From an uncultured Armatimonadota bacterium (lineage in GTDB: Bacteria > Armatimonadota > Armatimonadia > Armatimonadales > Armatimonadaceae), in NCBI GenBank assembly GCA_903915615.1, contig CAIWTR010000008.1:1-12797 (forward strand): a DNA stretch of 12,797 nt, written 5' to 3'. This document shows, piece after piece, positions 6,536-12,773 of the stretch. The notes under the pieces were generated by a model. That model made no database searches. It had not been told where the DNA came from and worked only from the letters and a program-made list of their open reading frames with translations. The translations under genes and the position numbers were made by a program. Each line of letters opens with the position of its first letter. Positions within the stretch are counted from its first letter, which is position 1.

Positions 6536-6541
6536 ACCTTA
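6536..6541 (-). promoter_or_regulatory. Probable -10 box of the dgcA-dgcN operon
   Basis: TAAGGT on the minus strand ends six bases before the dgcA ATG (6529). TTGCCC lies 18 bases upstream of it as a possible -35. A perfect TTGACA on the same strand (6578-6583) has no matching -10 at 16-18 bases, so it is probably not used in this pairing. Confidence 0.4.
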
Positions 6542-6639
6542 CCGCTAGCCTTTGCATTGGGGCAAGCATTTGATGGATGTCAATAGGGTTGCTTATGTGT
6601 CCCTTAAAGACGGCATGATAGTTGCACGATTACGATGCT

Positions 6640-7593
6640 ATGACGCCACTGATCAGTATTATCATCCCAACGTATAACCGGGCTAAGTATGTCACCCGTG
6701 CGATTGCTGCGATTCAGAGTCAGGCATTTACTGCTTGGGAGCTGATTGTCGTCGATGATGGATCATCCGATGGTACTGCGGACGTTTTACCTGCCATTGC
6801 CGCTGTAGATGGACGTATTCAGTACATCCGACAGGCAAATGCTGGTGTATCCGTTGCGCGTAATGTCGGGATGGCTGCCATGCATCCGGATAGCCGTTAC
6901 ATCATGTTTCATGATGATGATGACTGGTTGACGGAAGATGCGCTTGAGCGTTTGAATGCGCTTGCGGCTGCATTTCCGGAGGCACCTGCGGTTACGGGCT
7001 TGCCACTGCACTGTGATGACAATGGGTTTTCAACAGAGACTCTTGAAACCTGTTATGGCGCCAAGCGAATCGCGGTTGGTCTCAGTGGGCTTGCTGAAAA
7101 TGTTCCATTTGGTGCTCCTGAAACATTTGCATCGATGGTGATTTGGTGTGGGATTGCGACGCCAGCGCTTGCGCTTATCCGCCGGGATGCGTTTGCGAAG
7201 ACAGCAGGGTTTGTGACCCGTTGCCAACCCAGTGAGGATTGGCTTTTATGGCTTGATCTAACGCGTCAGGGTGATATTCCACGAACGGGTACGTTTACGC
7301 TCAACAAGCGCGTGCATCCCGGAGCGGTCACGCAAAACGGAAAGGCGATGTCGGCTGGTGAGCCTGCAGTCCGCCGCGAGGTGTTGATGCTAACTGACAT
7401 TACGCCGCAGCAGCGCCTTGTTTCGCTGCAGGGTTATTTGCTCAGCAGCCTTGCAAATGCATCCTGGGCTATCGATGACTTCCGTAATCGAAAGGCTGTG
7501 TCAGGTTTGAAGCAGGTGTATCGGATGATGAAGCGGATGGTGCGGATTGGCAGCTTCTGGGCAACGGCATATCGGATACAGCCGGTGGGTTAG
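6640..7593 (+). CDS. Family 2 (GT-A fold) glycosyltransferase
   Basis: A 317-aa inverting glycosyltransferase, probably acting at the cytoplasmic face on an envelope or surface glycan. The nucleotide-binding start ISIIIPTYNRA is at 5-15, VVDDGSSDGT at 37-46, and the acceptor/donor motif NAGVSVARNVG at 67-77. The metal-binding acidic cluster FHDDDDWL is at 90-97. A likely catalytic base pair SEDW is at 198-201. No membrane segments are evident. Donor and acceptor cannot be told from sequence. The frame extends upstream to a TTG at 6622 (six extra residues), but IPTYNR-type proteins normally begin a few residues before the first strand, which fits the ATG at 6640. No other glycan gene is nearby. 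It diverges from the dgcA operon. Confidence 0.88.
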   Translation: MTPLISIIIPTYNRAKYVTRAIAAIQSQAFTAWELIVVDDGSSDGTADVLPAIAAVDGRIQYIRQANAGVSVARNVGMAAMHPDSRYIMFHDDDDWLTEDALERLNALAAAFPEAPAVTGLPLHCDDNGFSTETLETCYGAKRIAVGLSGLAENVPFGAPETFASMVIWCGIATPALALIRRDAFAKTAGFVTRCQPSEDWLLWLDLTRQGDIPRTGTFTLNKRVHPGAVTQNGKAMSAGEPAVRREVLMLTDITPQQRLVSLQGYLLSSLANASWAIDDFRNRKAVSGLKQVYRMMKRMVRIGSFWATAYRIQPVG

Positions 7594-7691
7594 TCGAGTT
7601 AGATGTGGTGTTTCCGCGCACCTGATAACTGGCCGAAAACAAGTGATTCTCAGATCTGGGAAGAAAAGCTACCGTCTGTAAGTCATCCCCC

Positions 7692-7790
7692 CTACAACGT
7701 CACCTTCGGAGGGTTCCTTACGATGACTGGGTACTGCTCATAGTCCATGATGGTGCCGCTCACGCACGGAGCGAGTTCGGGGAGGAAGAA
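7692..7790 (-). pseudogene. Orphan copy of the dehydrogenase C-terminus
   Basis: Read on the minus strand, 7790 to 7692 encodes the last 32 or so residues of the short-chain dehydrogenase at 8993-9766 (shared SGTIMDYEQYPVI and RNPPKVT), ending with the same TAG stop. It has no start codon of its own: upstream the frame runs out of phase into rhuM. The changes are few (for example Arg to Cys, Gly to Val, final Val to Leu). See the repeat entries. Confidence 0.85.
7693..7790. repeat. 98-bp direct repeat, left copy
   Basis: It aligns without gaps to 8994-9091, with about 11 differences by eye (roughly 89% identity). The period is 1301 bp, and rhuM fills the space between. Similarity continues outward past the stop codon through a C-run to AAGTCAT (7680-7686 against 8972-8978), with a 9-base insertion in the right copy. 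Confidence 0.93.
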
Positions 7791-7806
7791 ATGGATTCTC
7801 TGAGTC

Positions 7807-8877
7807 TTATGGTGTGTCTCTCGACAGTGGCGATTGCTTGAGCATCCGATCGAAGTCCGACTCGAACAGCTTGTCCTGGACGATCCGGTATTTCTCAAAC
7901 TCGCTCTCGGCATGGGCCTTTGCCAGTTCCGCCGACACTTTTCCTGCGTCCTGAAGGATCTCGCGGTCCCATAGTTGGAGGAAACCACTCAAACGCTTTT
8001 CCCAGTCTTCCATGGTCATCGGAATCTTTCTCATCGCCTGCATCTCAGCCATGTCGAGGTAGGCGGAGACGATGCGCTGCAGTTGGCCCATTTCGAAGTC
8101 TGAGAGGTAGTTCTTGGCGATGGAAACGTCGTAGCGTTGGATCTTCCCCGTCGGTGCGGCCTCCCAAGTCGTCAGTCCCATGTTTTGCTTTCGATGGTCG
8201 GCGCGGTCCACAATCACCTCAGCCGCTGTTTGGCCATGCACGGCGTAGTGCAGTTTGTTTTGCACTGCTGCGAAAAACCGCTTTGTGGCTGTGGCGGACG
8301 GGTCGTAATCTAGCGCGGTAGCGTATATGTCCGTGATCTTCTGATAGAACTTTCGCTCTGAGAGCCGGATTTCCCGGATCTTTTCAAGCTGCCGCTCAAA
8401 GAATTGATCCGTCAGCGTGCCGCCGTGTTTGAGGCGCTCCACATCCATGGTCCAGCCCTGGATGGTGTAGTCCTTCACGATCTGGTTGGCCCATTTACGG
8501 AACTGGATGGCGCGCTCGTTTTCGATTTTGAAGCCTACGGCGATAATCGCTTGCAGGCTATAGTGCTTCGTTTGGTAGTTTTTGCCATCGGCGGCAGCTA
8601 TTAAGTAGGACTTAACAACTGAAATCTCATCCAGTTCGTTGTCACTGAAGATGCGCTTCAAGTGCTGGTTGATGGCTGGAATGGAGACATCGTAGAGTGC
8701 CGCCATCATCTTCTGCGTAAGCCAGACGTTTTCATCTTCGTAACGCATCTCTACGCTGGCATCCGAGTTGCCACCAGCCGCCACAAAAGTAAGATATTCC
8801 GCCGCTGATGACCGGACGAGGGAGACTTTGGCATTCACTTTGCCGCGACCACCGGGTGTGGGCTTTTCTTTGCTCAT
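7807..8877 (-). CDS. rhuM: RhuM-family protein (accessory gene of unknown biochemical function)
   Basis: A 356-aa protein of the Virulence_RhuM family, named after a Salmonella pathogenicity-island gene; its molecular activity is not established. A helix-turn-helix-like segment, WLTQKMMAALYDVSIPAINQ, spans 52-71. KHYSLQAIIAVGFKI (104-118) follows, then FRKWANQIVKDY, a layout resembling phage antirepressor/Bro-N-type DNA-binding domains. The family hallmark NKLHYAVHGQTAAE, ending VDRAD, lies at about 207-227. The C-terminal third is helical and charged. Relatives are often found in variable islands, including type I restriction loci (recalled). Here no restriction gene is present. The start at 8877 is fixed by AAAGGAG nine bases upstream; a TTG at 8901 is in frame but poorer. 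It is bracketed by duplicated dehydrogenase ends and uses the GGATG word less than its neighbours, both fitting acquisition. Confidence 0.9.
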   Translation of the reverse strand: MSKEKPTPGGRGKVNAKVSLVRSSAAEYLTFVAAGGNSDASVEMRYEDENVWLTQKMMAALYDVSIPAINQHLKRIFSDNELDEISVVKSYLIAAADGKNYQTKHYSLQAIIAVGFKIENERAIQFRKWANQIVKDYTIQGWTMDVERLKHGGTLTDQFFERQLEKIREIRLSERKFYQKITDIYATALDYDPSATATKRFFAAVQNKLHYAVHGQTAAEVIVDRADHRKQNMGLTTWEAAPTGKIQRYDVSIAKNYLSDFEMGQLQRIVSAYLDMAEMQAMRKIPMTMEDWEKRLSGFLQLWDREILQDAGKVSAELAKAHAESEFEKYRIVQDKLFESDFDRMLKQSPLSRDTP

Positions 8878-8897
8878 GGCTTCAGTCTCCTTTCCAA

Positions 8898-8985
8898 TCA
8901 AACTCCTAAGTAACGCATAATCGTTGCCCGCGCCACCGCCTGTTCACCGGACGTGAGCTGTTCATTCCCAAAGTCATTGGTGTGC
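8898..8985 (-). pseudogene. Possible C-terminal remnant of an unknown gene before rhuM
   Basis: On the minus strand a frame of about 28 codons runs from 8985 to a TGA at 8898-8900, ending GEQAVARATIMRYLGV. It has no start of its own and meets the dehydrogenase stop region at its upstream edge. The residues look protein-like, and the stop sits 20 bases before the rhuM ATG, as an operon partner's end would. A frame this short can be open by chance, so this is tentative. The family is not recognised. Confidence 0.3.
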
Positions 8986-8992
8986 TCCCCCC

Positions 8993-9766
8993 CTAAACCG
9001 TCACCTTCGGGGGGTTCCTTCCAATGACCGGGTACTGCTCATAGTCCATGATGGTGCCGCTCACGCGCGGCGCAAGGTCGGAGAGGAAGAAGCACACCGT
9101 GGCCGCAAGCTCATCTGGGTCGATGAGACTGCCGCTCGGAGTCGTCGTCACCGGGAGGCGGTTTGGCCAGTCATCGGGCATCCCCTCCGCACGCTTGATC
9201 TTGATCTCGTTCTCCGTCAGCACCCAGCCAGGGTTGATTTGATTCACCCGAATACCCATCGGACCCAGAGAGTCGCCCAGATTGCGCGTCAATGTGAGCA
9301 GCGCCCCCTTGCTAATCGAATACGCCAGCAGGTTCCGTTCGCCACACCACGCATTCACCGAGCCGATATTCACAATCCGCCCGCCGCCATTTGCCGCCAT
9401 GTGCGGCGTCGCCGCTTGAATCAGCAAGAGAGGCGCACGCACATTCACCGCCATCATGTTGTCAAACAGCTCTGGAGTCGTGTTATCCAGCACCGACCGT
9501 CCGGTGTTCGCGGCGTTGTTGACGATGCCGTAAATACTCCCAAACTTACCAATGATCGCATCGATCAGCATCCCCGGAATTGCCGGGTCCGACAGGTCAC
9601 CGCTCACCGCAAAGGCTGCCCCAAGCTCGGCGCAAACCGCATCTGCGGATGCCTGGTCAATCCCATGGATGATGACATCCGCGCCGCAAGCAATCGCCCG
9701 ACGCGCCGTCGCCTTCCCAATTCCGGAGACCGACCCGGTGATCAGTACCGGGCCATTAATCCGCAT
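8993..9766 (-). CDS. Short-chain dehydrogenase/reductase (SDR)
   Basis: A 257-aa classical SDR, an NAD(P)-dependent oxidoreductase, cytoplasmic. The cofactor loop TGSVSGIG is at 10-17, NNAA at 83-86, and the catalytic tetrad is Asn108, Ser136, Tyr149 and Lys153 (AYSISK). INPGWV (178-183) is the usual post-catalytic segment. No acidic residue marks cofactor preference clearly: VIIHG ends the second strand, so NADP use is possible. The start at 9766 has AAAAGG nine bases upstream; ATG at 9772 and GTG at 9784 are in frame but worse placed. The gene overlaps the end of the aldolase-like gene by 11 bases, so the two are probably translationally coupled. It likely oxidises or reduces a sugar or polyol in this cluster. 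Its last 98 bp are duplicated beyond rhuM. Confidence 0.92.
   Translation of the reverse strand: MRINGPVLITGSVSGIGKATARRAIACGADVIIHGIDQASADAVCAELGAAFAVSGDLSDPAIPGMLIDAIIGKFGSIYGIVNNAANTGRSVLDNTTPELFDNMMAVNVRAPLLLIQAATPHMAANGGGRIVNIGSVNAWCGERNLLAYSISKGALLTLTRNLGDSLGPMGIRVNQINPGWVLTENEIKIKRAEGMPDDWPNRLPVTTTPSGSLIDPDELAATVCFFLSDLAPRVSGTIMDYEQYPVIGRNPPKVTV
8994..9091. repeat. 98-bp direct repeat, right copy (3' end of the intact dehydrogenase gene)
   Basis: Partner of 7693-7790. Here the repeat is the genuine 3' end of the dehydrogenase gene. Direct duplication of a gene end on both sides of an accessory gene is what site-specific insertion or unequal recombination leaves behind. No integrase or transposase is seen. 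Confidence 0.93.
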
Positions 9767-10445
9767 ATGCATGCACCTTTTCACAAATCAGGCGCAGCAG
9801 ACCCTCGAGGTCGCCGCTCGCCGTCTGGAAGGATGAGTTGTCAATCGCCAGCGGCGCGCCAAGCACCACCAGCGGCGCGCCATAACTTGGACATGCAATC
9901 GCCTGCTCAAGCGTCAGACCACCCACCGCCTGCACGGGAACGCTGACCGCATTGACAACATCACGCAGCTGGTCGAGAGGACTCGGCATCCGCTCGCCAC
10001 GCGCCGCATAGCCATTGCGCTCATCAAAGCCAATATGGTGGATCACATAATCGCAACCCAGGTCCTCAAGACGCTTGGCGGATGCGACCATATCAGGAGC
10101 CCCGAGGTTGTCGCCCATCACCTTAACGCCAAAATCGCGGCCGGCTTCCACAATTCTCCGAATGGATTCCGGGTGCGCACGCTCCATGATCACAACATGG
10201 GATGCGCCAGCTTTTGCCATCACTTCGGCCTCGAGATAAGCGCCATCCATCGTCTTTAGGTCTGCCACAATCGGCGTGTTCGGGAACTCGCGGCGCAGGG
10301 CACGCACGGCGTGGACACCTTCTGCAAGCAGCAAAGGGGTGCCGGCCTCCAGCCAGTCAACGCCAGCGCGCATCGCGATTTCAGCGGTCTTCAATGCTTC
10401 ATCAAGGTCAATCAGGTCGAGGGAAATCTGGACAATCGGTTTCAT
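9756..10445 (-). CDS. 3-hexulose-6-phosphate synthase-like / OMPDC-superfamily aldolase or decarboxylase
   Basis: A 229-aa TIM barrel of the orotidine 5'-phosphate decarboxylase superfamily (HUMPS group). First-strand Asp10 (SLDLID) and the family DxKxxD motif Asp62-Lys64-Asp67, in VADLKTMDGAYLEA, are both present, as are Glu33 (WLEAGTP) and a late VQAVGGLT (171-178) for phosphate binding. DLKTMDG is the form typical of hexulose-phosphate synthase (formaldehyde plus ribulose 5-phosphate), whereas 3-keto-L-gulonate-6-phosphate decarboxylase usually has a DAK-type form. No phosphohexuloisomerase gene accompanies it, so classical formaldehyde fixation is not supported by context. The isomerase ends 30 bases upstream and the dehydrogenase overlaps downstream, so a retro-aldol or decarboxylation step on a keto-sugar phosphate is likely. 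No clear Shine-Dalgarno sequence is seen. Confidence 0.85.
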   Translation of the reverse strand: MKPIVQISLDLIDLDEALKTAEIAMRAGVDWLEAGTPLLLAEGVHAVRALRREFPNTPIVADLKTMDGAYLEAEVMAKAGASHVVIMERAHPESIRRIVEAGRDFGVKVMGDNLGAPDMVASAKRLEDLGCDYVIHHIGFDERNGYAARGERMPSPLDQLRDVVNAVSVPVQAVGGLTLEQAIACPSYGAPLVVLGAPLAIDNSSFQTASGDLEGLLRLICEKVHAYAD

Positions 10446-10475
10446 AAAAGTGGTGTCTTTCTACTAAATGTGTGT

Positions 10476-11360
10476 TCAGGCTGGGAAATGCTGCTGAACC
10501 TTACGGCGGACGAAATCGACGCTGCGCTTGAGCTCATCGATGCCATTCATGCCATCCTCAATACTCACCCAGTCCGGTGTGCGCCCGGCGGCTTTCAGGG
10601 TAGTGAAAATGGCATCGTAGTCATTCAGACCCTTGCCTATTTCCCCGTGGGAGAGGCGACTCGCGTACCCGATGGCATCATTTTCTTCATTCCGCAAATC
10701 CTCGATCGTGCCATAAAGCAGCGTCCGGTCGGATGCGTGCATCGTGATGACGCGGTGCTTGACGACTTCAAGGACATCAAGAGGATCTTCGCCAGCGAGG
10801 AAGGCATTGGATGGATCGTAGTTGATCATAAAGCGGGGGTGGTCGATACGCGCGATCAGGGCTGCGATGCGCTCGGATGACTGCGCCCACTCGGGGTAAG
10901 TCCAGTAGTTGTCCTTGTAATGGTTTTCGAGGATGAGGGTGATGTCGTAGTCATCCGCTGCTTTGAGACAGGCCTCGATGGCGCCGGCGACGCGGTCAAG
11001 CCCCTGCTCGGTGGTGAGGTCGGGGCGGCGCTGCCCGGAGAGAACGCGGCAGTATTTGCCATCGAATGCGGATGTAAGCTTAATCCACTCAATTTCCTTG
11101 GCGATTTCGGCATCGATATTGTCGCTCGTGAAGTCTGGGGAGCAGCAAAGCATCGGCATTTCAAGGCCATGTGCATCGAGGCGCGCGCGAATATCTGCAA
11201 TCCAAGCGGGGTCGGTTTCCATAAAGCCGGCGTAGAACTCAAGGCCATCCACGCCGAGGGTGGATGCCAGCTCAATCCACTGCGGGACGGTCATGGTTTT
11301 GTGGATGCAGAGCTCATCCATGTAGCATTTTGGAAACGCGGCGATACGGGGTTGGTTCAT
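10476..11360 (-). CDS. Sugar phosphate isomerase/epimerase (xylose isomerase-like TIM barrel)
   Basis: A 294-aa protein of the AP-endonuclease-2/xylose-isomerase-like superfamily. The metal-binding set is visible: Glu145 (LILENH), Asp182 (INYDPSN), His208 (ITMHASD) and Glu268 (VSIEDG). LGVDGLEFYAGF (35-46) is the usual second strand. Relatives include hydroxypyruvate isomerase, UlaE/SgbU L-xylulose-5-phosphate 3-epimerase and tagatose/psicose 3-epimerases; the exact substrate is unknown. The start at 11360 is chosen because the ten residues after it fit the family. The in-frame TTG at 11438 would add 26 proline-rich residues that do not. It is the first gene of the three-gene cluster. TACAAT on the minus strand (11438-11443) is a possible -10, giving a leader of about 70 bases. 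It is divergent from cinA. Confidence 0.88.
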   Translation of the reverse strand: MNQPRIAAFPKCYMDELCIHKTMTVPQWIELASTLGVDGLEFYAGFMETDPAWIADIRARLDAHGLEMPMLCCSPDFTSDNIDAEIAKEIEWIKLTSAFDGKYCRVLSGQRRPDLTTEQGLDRVAGAIEACLKAADDYDITLILENHYKDNYWTYPEWAQSSERIAALIARIDHPRFMINYDPSNAFLAGEDPLDVLEVVKHRVITMHASDRTLLYGTIEDLRNEENDAIGYASRLSHGEIGKGLNDYDAIFTTLKAAGRTPDWVSIEDGMNGIDELKRSVDFVRRKVQQHFPA

Positions 11361-11467
11361 GGGGGATGTCCGGTTGGTTGGATGTGGTCCAGGTGTATTC
11401 AGCGGTGAATGCGTAAGCGGGACCTGGAAACAGTGCAATTGTAGCGTGGATTCGGGGCGTCGGTTGG

Positions 11468-11473
11468 TAGAAT
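11468..11473 (+). promoter_or_regulatory. Extended -10 box of cinA, placed for a leaderless mRNA
   Basis: TAGAAT, preceded by TGG, ends seven bases before the GTG start at 11481. There is no Shine-Dalgarno sequence and no convincing -35. Confidence 0.5.
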
Positions 11474-11480
11474 CCGTGCT

Positions 11481-12743
11481 GTGATAACCGCAGAAATTGT
11501 TTCTATCGGGACGGAGCTGCTGCTCGGGCAGATTCTGGACTCGGATGCTCCATTTTTGGCGCAGCGTCTTTCCGCGCTTGGCGTGAATGTCTTTTTCCGC
11601 ACGACGGTTGGCGACAATGCGGTGCGTGTTGGTGACACGTTACGGCAGGCGTTGTCCCGCGCAGATATTGTGATTTGTATCGGCGGCTTGGGCCCGACGC
11701 AGGATGACCTTACCCGGGATGCCATCGCGGGTGCGCTTGGCGTTCCGCTGCAGCGCGACCCAGAGCTGGTGGCGCATTTGACGCAATGGTTTGCGCGCAA
11801 GGGAATTATGCAGCCGAAGCCAAGTATTTTCCGCCAGGCGGATGTGCCTGTGGGCGGGCTTCCGATGCCAAACAGTTACGGGACGGCGCCGGGGCTGTGG
11901 ATTGAGCATGCCGGCAAGGTTGTGGTGGCGCTGCCGGGTCCGCCAAGTGAGTTTGAGCCGATGGTTGAGGCGAGTCTGCTTCCGATGCTGCGTCGGTACT
12001 TGGGGACATCCGAGCAGGTGATCGTAAGCCGCACGCTCCGCCTCGTGGGCATGGGCGAGGCGGAGGCGGAGTCACAGCTTTTGGACTTGATGAAGGGTTC
12101 GAATCCAAGTGTTGCGCCGTATGCAAAGCAGGCGGAGGTGCAGCTGCGCGTGACGGCGAGTGCTATGACAACCGATTTGGCGAATGCACTGATTCAGCCA
12201 GTTGTGGATGAGATTAAGTCCCGGCTTGGGATTGCGGTCTATTCGGACAACGATGATGACTTGGAAACCCGTGTGGTGATGATGCTTGTTGAGCGCGGCG
12301 AGATGGTTGCGACGGCGGAGTCGTGTACGGGTGGGCTGCTTGCGGGGCGTATCACGGCGGTTCCTGGGTCAAGCGAGGTCTTTGGGACGGGTGTGGTGGC
12401 GTATTCCAATGCGACAAAAGTTGCGTTGGTTGGCGTGCAGCAGGCGACATTGGATGCGGTTGGTGCTGTTTCCCACGATGTTGCTGCGGAGCTGGCGGTC
12501 GGGATTCGCAAGGTTTCGGGTGCGACGTATGGCATCGGAATCACGGGTATCGCGGGTCCGGGTGGCGGCTCGGATGACAAGCCGGTTGGGCTGGTGTTTG
12601 TTGGCCTTGCGCATCCGGATGGCGTCGATGTGATTCGCACGGTGCACACTGGTTCGCGTCAGGATGTACGTTTGCGGAGTACGCAGCAGGCGCTTGGAAT
12701 GTTACGTTCGGCGATTTTGCGCCGCAGCGGTGTGACTCTTTAA
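11481..12743 (+). CDS. cinA: CinA, competence/damage-inducible protein with NMN deamidase domain
   Basis: A complete 420-aa CinA. The N-terminal molybdopterin-binding-like (COG1058) domain covers about 1-170, with IVSIGTELLLGQ (6-17) and GGLGPTQDDLTRDAI (68-82). In characterised proteins this part has ADP-ribose pyrophosphatase activity. The C-terminal domain, about 260-420, has ESCTGGLLAG (280-289), VAYSN (306-310), VSHDVA (330-335) and GITGIAGPGGGSDDKPVG (353-370). This is the NMN amidohydrolase (PncC) part, converting nicotinamide mononucleotide to NaMN for NAD salvage. Both halves look intact. The start is GTG at 11481, supported by conservation from residue 1 and a -10 box seven bases upstream. 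In many bacteria cinA is followed by recA, which fits the SOS-like promoter right after its stop. It is divergent from the sugar cluster. Confidence 0.96.
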   Translation: MITAEIVSIGTELLLGQILDSDAPFLAQRLSALGVNVFFRTTVGDNAVRVGDTLRQALSRADIVICIGGLGPTQDDLTRDAIAGALGVPLQRDPELVAHLTQWFARKGIMQPKPSIFRQADVPVGGLPMPNSYGTAPGLWIEHAGKVVVALPGPPSEFEPMVEASLLPMLRRYLGTSEQVIVSRTLRLVGMGEAEAESQLLDLMKGSNPSVAPYAKQAEVQLRVTASAMTTDLANALIQPVVDEIKSRLGIAVYSDNDDDLETRVVMMLVERGEMVATAESCTGGLLAGRITAVPGSSEVFGTGVVAYSNATKVALVGVQQATLDAVGAVSHDVAAELAVGIRKVSGATYGIGITGIAGPGGGSDDKPVGLVFVGLAHPDGVDVIRTVHTGSRQDVRLRSTQQALGMLRSAILRRSGVTL

Positions 12744-12758
12744 TTATTCCCTTTAAAG

Positions 12759-12772
12759 CAAACAAATGTTTG
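12759..12772. promoter_or_regulatory. LexA (SOS) box candidate
   Basis: CAAACAAATGTTTG is a perfect dyad with five-base arms around AAAT. It contains the AAC-N4-GTT core and matches the Bacillus-type LexA consensus at nearly every position (A in place of G at the second base). It abuts and partly overlaps the extended -10 region of the promoter at 12774, so a bound repressor would block RNA polymerase. Confidence 0.6.
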
Positions 12773-12773
12773 T

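Noticed and set aside
6578..6583. Perfect minus-strand TTGACA as -35 of dgcA
   Set aside because: No TAnnnT-like -10 at 16-18 bases. The best -10 (TAAGGT at 6536-6541) is too far away.
7692..7988. 98-codon minus-strand frame ending in the dehydrogenase-like tail, considered as a gene
   Set aside because: Only the last 32 or so codons resemble the dehydrogenase. The rest is out-of-phase rhuM sequence, so it is a gene-end remnant joined by chance to an open frame.
8878..8901. Longer rhuM start at TTG 8901
   Set aside because: The ATG at 8877 has an excellent AAAGGAG nine bases upstream, and this sequence would lie inside the coding region if TTG were used.
9239..9946. 235-codon plus-strand frame across the dehydrogenase and aldolase-like genes
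   Set aside because: Antisense to two well-supported genes; the His/Arg/Pro-rich product has no recognisable fold.
10311..11408. Plus-strand frames of 189 and 162 codons under the isomerase gene
   Set aside because: Shadows of the isomerase/epimerase and the aldolase-like gene; no starts with ribosome sites and no motifs.
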